From the NCBI GenBank assembly GCA_003453085.1, contig DMMK01000335.1, positions 1-5,369 of the forward strand: DNA of 5,369 bases, in the 5' to 3' direction. Source of the DNA: Verrucomicrobiales bacterium (GTDB lineage Bacteria > Verrucomicrobiota > Verrucomicrobiia > Verrucomicrobiales > Verrucomicrobiaceae). The position numbers and the translations under genes are program-made. Positions 1 through 3,386 of this stretch are shown here, piece after piece. Numbering within the stretch: position 1 is the stretch's first letter; each line of letters begins with the position of its first letter. Below the pieces are notes generated by a model, which worked only from the letters and a program-made list of their open reading frames with translations, was not told the origin of the DNA and searched no databases.

Positions 1-1
1 G

Positions 2-1246
2 CGCCCCCGTGCCATGCCCATCGTCACCTTCCTGCACAAGCGGGTCCACCCCGCGCGCCCACCTTTGGAACTACTGGATGAGTTGGAGCGGGTGCTCGGC
101 ATCGCTGCCTGCCCCATGAACTGGCCCCTCGGCGATGGCGTGGACTTCAAAGGCGTCTTCGACCGCGAGTCTAACCAAGTGCATCTCTTTGAGCGCACCG
201 TCGGCGGCAAGTTCCGCGCCCCTGTGAATGTGAAAGGCATCGAAGATGAAAGCGTGCGCAATGCCCTGCCACCCCTGGTTTACCAGCGTGTAGTGGATGA
301 GCTGGATCTCCTGGAAGGTGGCGGTTCCCCTTTCGACTTTGAGCAGGTGCGCAAAGGCCAGCTCTCCCCGGTTTTCTACGGCAGCGCCATGAACAACTTT
401 GGCGTGCAGATGATGCTGGATCGCTTCCTGCAGATCGCCCCGCCCCCGGCCCCGCGCATGTCGGGTGAGGATTTCATCGAGCCGACCAGCCCCGCCTTCA
501 GCGGCTTCGTCTTCAAAATCCAGGCGAACATGAACCCGAAGCATCGCGACCGCGTGGCCTTCATCCGCATTGTCTCCGGCTGTTTCCAGCGGGACATGAC
601 CGCCGTGAATACCCGCACCGGAACACGCATGCGGTTAGGCAACTCCCAGCGCCTTTTCGCCCAGGAGCGCGAGACCGTCAATGAAGCCTGGGCAGGCGAC
701 GTGGTGGGCCTGGTAGGAAACTACGACCTGCAAATCGGCGATACTTTGTCTGAAGAAAATGGCGTCAAATTCGATGAGATGCCCACCTTCCCGCCGGAGT
801 GTTTTGCCTACCTGCACAACGAAAACACCTCCAAGTTCAAACGCTTCCGCGATGGCCTGGACCAGCTCCTCAAAGAGGGCGTCGCCCAACCCTTTGAGCT
901 GCCCGATGCCGCCGTCCGCATACCGCTCCTCGGGGCGGTGGGTCCTCTCCAGTTCGACGTGCTGAAGTACCGCCTCGAAAGCGAGTACAATGCCGAAGTG
1001 CGCCTGGAGTTCGCCCCCTGGACCCTCGTCCGCTGGCTGAAGGACAAGAACGCCGCCGAAGCCCCGAAACCCGTGCGCGGCCAGGTCGGCCCGCCTCGGC
1101 CTGCTCTCGTCGCCTCCTATGATACCACCCTGGCTCAGGATGCCTATGGCAACTGGGTGGCTCTGTTTGGCGACAAGATCAGCCTCGGGTACTTCGAGTC
1201 CAAGAACAGCGAGAAATTCCACATCAGCCCGTTCCCCATCCAGTGA
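2..1246 (+). CDS. prfC: Peptide chain release factor 3 (RF3), 5'-truncated by the window edge
   Basis: RF3 is a cytoplasmic translational GTPase that removes RF1/RF2 from the ribosome after peptide release. The reading frame is open from base 2, and the RxRxxPIVTF run just before and after the ATG at 14 continues the GTPase domain, so that ATG is internal and not the start. About 130 residues (G1-G3) are missing. Counting from the ATG at 14: the G4 region is at 8-11, GSAMNNFGV (G5-like) near 123-131, the family signature KIQANMNPKHRDRVAF at 168-183 in domain II, and GAVGPLQFDVLKYRLESEYN in domain III. These match E. coli RF3 closely and separate it from EF-G. The tail after about residue 365 (ending KFHISPFPIQ) does not resemble the enterobacterial C-terminus. 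Oddity: the G4 motif NKxD reads HKRV, in the first 50 bases of the window. Identity is secure; the true start lies outside. Confidence 0.95.
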   Translation, partial: RPRAMPIVTFLHKRVHPARPPLELLDELERVLGIAACPMNWPLGDGVDFKGVFDRESNQVHLFERTVGGKFRAPVNVKGIEDESVRNALPPLVYQRVVDELDLLEGGGSPFDFEQVRKGQLSPVFYGSAMNNFGVQMMLDRFLQIAPPPAPRMSGEDFIEPTSPAFSGFVFKIQANMNPKHRDRVAFIRIVSGCFQRDMTAVNTRTGTRMRLGNSQRLFAQERETVNEAWAGDVVGLVGNYDLQIGDTLSEENGVKFDEMPTFPPECFAYLHNENTSKFKRFRDGLDQLLKEGVAQPFELPDAAVRIPLLGAVGPLQFDVLKYRLESEYNAEVRLEFAPWTLVRWLKDKNAAEAPKPVRGQVGPPRPALVASYDTTLAQDAYGNWVALFGDKISLGYFESKNSEKFHISPFPIQ

Positions 1247-1278
1247 TTGGCCCAGGAAAGTGGCTTCTTGTGTCCTTC

Positions 1279-1311
1279 TTGACGCATCTCTTTGACTCCC
1301 GTCGTTATAAA
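1279..1311 (+). promoter_or_regulatory. Weak candidate promoter for the sigma-factor operon, in the 1247-1374 gap
   Basis: The 128-bp gap between prfC and the sigma gene must carry the operon promoter unless the operon is read from prfC. It contains TTGACG at 1279-1284 and a TATAAA at 1306-1311, but their spacing of 21 nt is too long for a good sigma-70 promoter. A CGTC at 1300-1303, 15 nt after TTGACG, recalls the CGTC-type -10 of ECF promoters and would fit autoregulation, yet no AAC-type -35 is visible. CGTC (1300-1303) and GACG (1312-1315) also form a small 4-bp dyad around the TATAAA. No intrinsic terminator for prfC is evident in the gap. This is a tentative reading. Confidence 0.22.
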
Positions 1312-1374
1312 GACGAGGATTCTTTTGAATAAGGCGTTTCCTGCGCCCGTCATAGCCTCTGCCACTCCTAAAAC

Positions 1375-1986
1375 ATGCCCGCCTCCACTGCGCCTGATCC
1401 TGGCGAAGTCCCGGACTCCGACCTGGTCAAGCGCTGCCAGGCGGGCGACACACGTGCATTTGACGTGCTCGTGAACCGTTACCGGGGGCGGATTTACGCC
1501 ATGACTTATCACATGATCCAGAACGAAACCGAGGCCTGGGACCTCGCGCAGGAGGCCTTTATCAAGGCCTGGCGCGCCCTGCCGCGTTTCAAGCTGGACT
1601 CCAGTTTCTATACTTGGCTCTACCGCATCGCCCACAACGTCACCTATGACTACCTGCGCAAGAAGCGCATCCAGGGCGACGGCGAGTTTGACGACTCCCG
1701 CACGGAGCACAAGATCGCCGCCGGGGCCGAGACCGTGCCTCATGCCGATGCCGCTCCGGACACCATTTTGAAGAATGCGGAACTCGGGGACCGTATTCGT
1801 GCCGCCATCGCCCAGCTCAGCCCGGATCATCGGCAGGTGATCGTGCTGCGTGAGGTGGAAGGCCTGCAATATGAGGAAATCGCCGCCACCATCCCTTGCT
1901 CCCTGGGCACCGTGATGAGCCGCCTTTTCTACGCCCGAAAGAAACTCCAGGAACTGCTGAAGGACACTTATGAAAACGCCAACTGA
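1375..1986 (+). CDS. ECF-type RNA polymerase sigma-70 factor (RpoE-like)
   Basis: This 203-residue protein has the two-domain layout of extracytoplasmic-function sigma factors, which direct core RNA polymerase to a small regulon. Region 2 spans about 16-98: LVKRCQAGDTRAFDVLVNRY, then DLAQEAFIKAWRAL (56-69) and FYTWLYRIAHNVTYDYLRKK (78-97), the -10 recognition and melting segment. A polar linker (about 99-138) follows. Region 4 spans about 139-195, with LSPDHRQVIVLREVEGLQYEEIA and an HTH ending TVMSRLFYARKKL. Regions 1 and 3 are absent, as expected. The ATG at 1375 is the first possible start, because an in-frame TAA lies at 1369-1371; no Shine-Dalgarno precedes it. The 3' end overlaps the next gene by 17 nt, so the two are translationally linked and the neighbour is the likely anti-sigma factor. 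The ECF subgroup and target promoter cannot be told by eye. Confidence 0.95.
   Translation: MPASTAPDPGEVPDSDLVKRCQAGDTRAFDVLVNRYRGRIYAMTYHMIQNETEAWDLAQEAFIKAWRALPRFKLDSSFYTWLYRIAHNVTYDYLRKKRIQGDGEFDDSRTEHKIAAGAETVPHADAAPDTILKNAELGDRIRAAIAQLSPDHRQVIVLREVEGLQYEEIAATIPCSLGTVMSRLFYARKKLQELLKDTYENAN
1960..1964 (+). promoter_or_regulatory. Ribosome binding site for the anti-sigma gene
   Basis: AAGGA lies 5 nt before the ATG at 1970, inside the last codons of the sigma gene. It is the clearest Shine-Dalgarno in the window; the sigma and SulP genes have none. It supports the ATG at 1970 and therefore the 17-nt overlap. Confidence 0.6.
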
Positions 1987-2617
1987 AGACCACGATCTGA
2001 TCCGCTGGCTGGATGGGGAAATGGACGCCGCTGAAAGCGCGCGCTTCACTCTCCGGCTGGAGTCTGACCCCGCCCTGAAAGCCGAGGCCGACCTGATGCA
2101 GCGCATGTGTGCGGACGTGCGCACCGCCCTCCCGGCCGAGATGCCTGTCCCGTTCGGCGACTTCTTCAATTCGCAGATCCAGATGCGCATCGCGCAGGAA
2201 GATTCCCAAAGTCCCGAGATCGCACCTAGCCGCTCCTCCTGGCTGGACTGGTTTCGCCTGCCGGGCTTTGCCACCCTCGCCGCCGTCACCGCTGCCGTGG
2301 TGATCGCCGGTGTCATGATCGTCCGGCAGGACTCCGCCGATGGCAGCTTGGTGCTCAGCACCTACGCGCCCAACCAGAGCGTGCAGGTCAATTCTTTCCA
2401 TTCCGAGGATGCCCGCGCCACCGTGCTCATGCTCAACGGCCTGGAAGATGTGCCCGCAGATCGCCAGATCGTCGGTTACCACATCGAGCGCAGTGAGACG
2501 GAGCAGGCACTCGCCACCACCACCCTTTACGGGGAGCGCGGTGAGGTCGTCCTCGTCGTCGCCAAAGACGCCCGCAACCAGCCTCGCCTCCTGGCTGCCG
2601 CCAATCCACGCGGATGA
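1970..2617 (+). CDS. Putative membrane-bound anti-sigma factor (zinc-less)
   Basis: A 215-residue protein encoded directly after, and overlapping, the ECF sigma gene. The N-terminal part (about 8-55: LIRWLDGEMDAAESARFTLR, SDPALKAEADLMQRM) has the helical look of anti-sigma domains (xxxYLDGELxxxExxxxExHLxxxP). The zinc ligands HxxxCxxC are absent; the only cysteine is C47, so this would be the zinc-free type. A single hydrophobic segment at about 100-118 (FATLAAVTAAVVIAGVMIV) predicts one membrane pass, cytoplasmic N-terminus and an extracytoplasmic C-terminal domain (about 119-215). The latter contains VLMLNGLEDVPADR and a beta-rich stretch around GERGEVVLVVAKD. Expected role: hold the sigma factor inactive until an envelope signal acts. 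The evidence is gene order, topology and a weak N-terminal resemblance. I recognise no family for the outer domain, and direct sigma binding is inferred. Confidence 0.72.
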   Translation: MKTPTEDHDLIRWLDGEMDAAESARFTLRLESDPALKAEADLMQRMCADVRTALPAEMPVPFGDFFNSQIQMRIAQEDSQSPEIAPSRSSWLDWFRLPGFATLAAVTAAVVIAGVMIVRQDSADGSLVLSTYAPNQSVQVNSFHSEDARATVLMLNGLEDVPADRQIVGYHIERSETEQALATTTLYGERGEVVLVVAKDARNQPRLLAAANPRG

Positions 2618-3114
2618 AATTCCTCCTTTCTATCTTCGCCCTGTCCCTGGCCTCCCTCACCGGAGCTATGGCCCAGAGTGCTGCTCCGCCAGCCACTCAG
2701 CAGCTGCCTGCGGTAAAACCGGCGACGGATGGAAAAGTGTGGGGCGCTCTCATTTTTGCTTCCAACGAAGCACCCAAAGGTGGCTCCAACGAGCAGCCGC
2801 CCGCCAATTTGGCCGATCTCCCCCAGCGTCTGGGCAAAGTCTTTCCTTACAAGCACTACGAGATCCTGGGACAGCACCTCCAGGACGTGTTTCGCGAGTA
2901 TGAATCCTGGGTCGTCCCTTCCAAGGACCTGTTTCTCAAAGTCGATTCCAAGGGACCCGCTGCCGGTGGCGGGGTCAACCTCCACCTCCAGTTCTGGCGG
3001 GATCAGCAGGTCCTGGTGAAAACCGATGCCGTCCTGCGTTCGGACAGCCCTTTGTTCATCGGTGGGCCCAAGTGGCGTGAAGGCCAGCTCATCTTTGTGC
3101 TGGTACTCCAGTAA
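2614..3114 (+). CDS. Secreted protein of unknown function, third gene of the sigma operon
   Basis: A 166-residue protein I do not recognise. The N-terminus is a good Sec signal peptide: MKF, a hydrophobic core LLSIFALSLASLTG, then AMA before Q21, a typical signal peptidase I site. There is no lipobox cysteine, and no cysteine anywhere in the protein. A Pro/Ala/Gln-rich linker (about 22-38) leads to a probably beta-rich domain with VWGALIFASNE (42-52), a helical section LPQRLGKVFPYKHYEILGQH, a glycine turn GPAAGGGVNLHLQFW, and a C-terminus ending QLIFVLVLQ with a terminal beta strand. The start codon overlaps the anti-sigma stop as ATGA (2614-2617) with little Shine-Dalgarno, so translation is probably coupled to the gene before it. 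Its place suggests an exported partner or signal-related protein of the sigma/anti-sigma pair; that is inference from position only. Confidence 0.85.
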   Translation: MKFLLSIFALSLASLTGAMAQSAAPPATQQLPAVKPATDGKVWGALIFASNEAPKGGSNEQPPANLADLPQRLGKVFPYKHYEILGQHLQDVFREYESWVVPSKDLFLKVDSKGPAAGGGVNLHLQFWRDQQVLVKTDAVLRSDSPLFIGGPKWREGQLIFVLVLQ

Positions 3115-3134
3115 CGCCCGAACTCGAAGGTGTG

Positions 3135-3169
3135 CTGGGTAGCCCGCATGGGTGCTTTACCCTTCCCAG
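3135..3169 (+). terminator. Stem-loop 20 nt after the sigma operon, poor terminator
   Basis: GGGTA (3137-3141) pairs with TACCC (3158-3162), and inside it CCC (3143-3145) pairs with GGG (3150-3152) around a GCAT loop. Alternatively CTGGG (3135-3139) pairs with CCCAG (3165-3169). It sits where an operon terminator is expected. However, what follows is GGGAAAATTTATT, not a T tract, so classic Rho-independent termination is doubtful. It may be a 3'-end protecting structure. Confidence 0.3.
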
Positions 3170-3174
3170 GGAAA

Positions 3175-3204
3175 ATTTATTGTGCCTCAAAAGTCACAAT
3201 AAAT
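3175..3204. repeat. Perfect 10-bp inverted repeat with 10-nt spacer
   Basis: ATTTATTGTG (3175-3184) and CACAATAAAT (3195-3204) are exact reverse complements separated by cctcaaaagt. The core CACAATAA recurs a third time at 3272-3279. The layout (two half sites about two helical turns apart, centre to centre) suits binding of a dimeric regulator; as RNA it would be an AU-rich hairpin without a U tail. It resembles the CRP palindrome TGTGA-N6-TCACA only in part: the left half lacks the A and the spacing is two bases too wide. Confidence 0.6.
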
Positions 3205-3215
3205 GAGATTGTATC

Positions 3216-3247
3216 CCATTAAATGGCCAAAAATGCCAAGTTTTTGG
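3216..3247. repeat. Two abutting perfect inverted repeats
   Basis: CCATT-A-AATGG (3216-3226) is an 11-bp odd-centred palindrome. It is followed without a gap by CCAAAAA (3227-3233), seven spacer bases, and TTTTTGG (3241-3247), an exact 7-bp inverted repeat. Each is short enough to arise by chance, but they belong to a run of dyads covering most of 3175-3296. Confidence 0.45.
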
Positions 3248-3272
3248 ATCTTATAAAGGATTCCTTTATATC
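3244..3272 (+). promoter_or_regulatory. Candidate sigma-70-type promoter upstream of the SulP gene
   Basis: TTGGAT (3244-3249) and TATATC (3267-3272) each match four of six positions of the -35 and -10 consensus, with the ideal 17-nt spacer. The region is AT-rich in an otherwise GC-rich window and points toward the transporter gene about 115 nt downstream. The spacer is filled by a 19-bp palindrome, which would make a natural repressor site. Against it: the resulting start site (around 3279) would fall at the base of a terminator-like hairpin. Confidence 0.33.
3252..3270. repeat. 19-bp perfect palindrome, possible operator
   Basis: TATAAAGGA (3252-3260), a central T (3261) and TCCTTTATA (3262-3270) give nine exactly paired positions around one base. 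It is compact and symmetrical, the form typical of a homodimeric helix-turn-helix operator, and lies between the proposed -35 and -10. With a loop of one base it is a poor RNA hairpin unless inner pairs open, so a DNA-binding role is more likely. I do not recognise the consensus. Confidence 0.5.
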
Positions 3273-3277
3273 ACAAT

Positions 3278-3300
3278 AAGTGTCAACCGGGCACTTTTTT
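3278..3300 (+). terminator. Terminator-like hairpin followed by T run
   Basis: AAGTGTC (3278-3284) pairs with GGCACTT (3290-3296), with one G-T pair and a loop AACCG. The second arm runs into six consecutive T residues (3295-3300). This is the best Rho-independent terminator in the window. It would end transcripts from the sigma operon, whose last stop codon is about 165 nt upstream, or act as an attenuator before the SulP gene. The stem is short, so its strength is uncertain. Confidence 0.42.
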
Positions 3301-3341
3301 AGCGGATAAAGGTTGAACGCTGTGCGTATTTTGGCGTCCCA

Positions 3342-3362
3342 TTTGGACCTTTGCGGTTCAAA
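3342..3362 (+). promoter_or_regulatory. Leader hairpin 24 nt before the SulP start codon
   Basis: TTTGGACC (3342-3349) and GGTTCAAA (3355-3362) form an 8-bp RNA stem with one G-U pair around a TTTGC loop. It sits in the presumed 5' untranslated region. The arm GTTCAA (3356-3361) can instead pair with TTGAAC at 3313-3318, so two exclusive folds are possible. No Shine-Dalgarno lies between this hairpin and the ATG at 3387, so any effect on translation is speculative. Confidence 0.3.
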
Positions 3363-3386
3363 GAGTTCTCCCCCATTCAGCCAACA

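Noticed and set aside
14..16. ATG at 14 as the true start of the first gene
   Set aside because: The upstream bases continue the RF3 reading frame (RxRxxPI), and a start here would remove the P-loop and switch regions. It is an internal methionine of a truncated gene.
1144..2482. Minus-strand open frames of 405 and 221 codons across the prfC end and the sigma/anti-sigma genes
   Set aside because: They are antisense to three well-supported genes and span the intergenic gap, with no family resemblance or start signals.
3175..3204. CRP/FNR-type binding site
   Set aside because: TGTG and CACA halves are present, but they are 10 nt apart where the CRP palindrome has 8, the left half lacks the A of TGTGA, and there is no TTGAT/ATCAA for FNR.
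3115..3386. CRISPR array or riboswitch in the large intergenic region
   Set aside because: There are no direct repeats with regular spacers, only inverted repeats of different sequence. No known riboswitch core motif is recognisable by eye.
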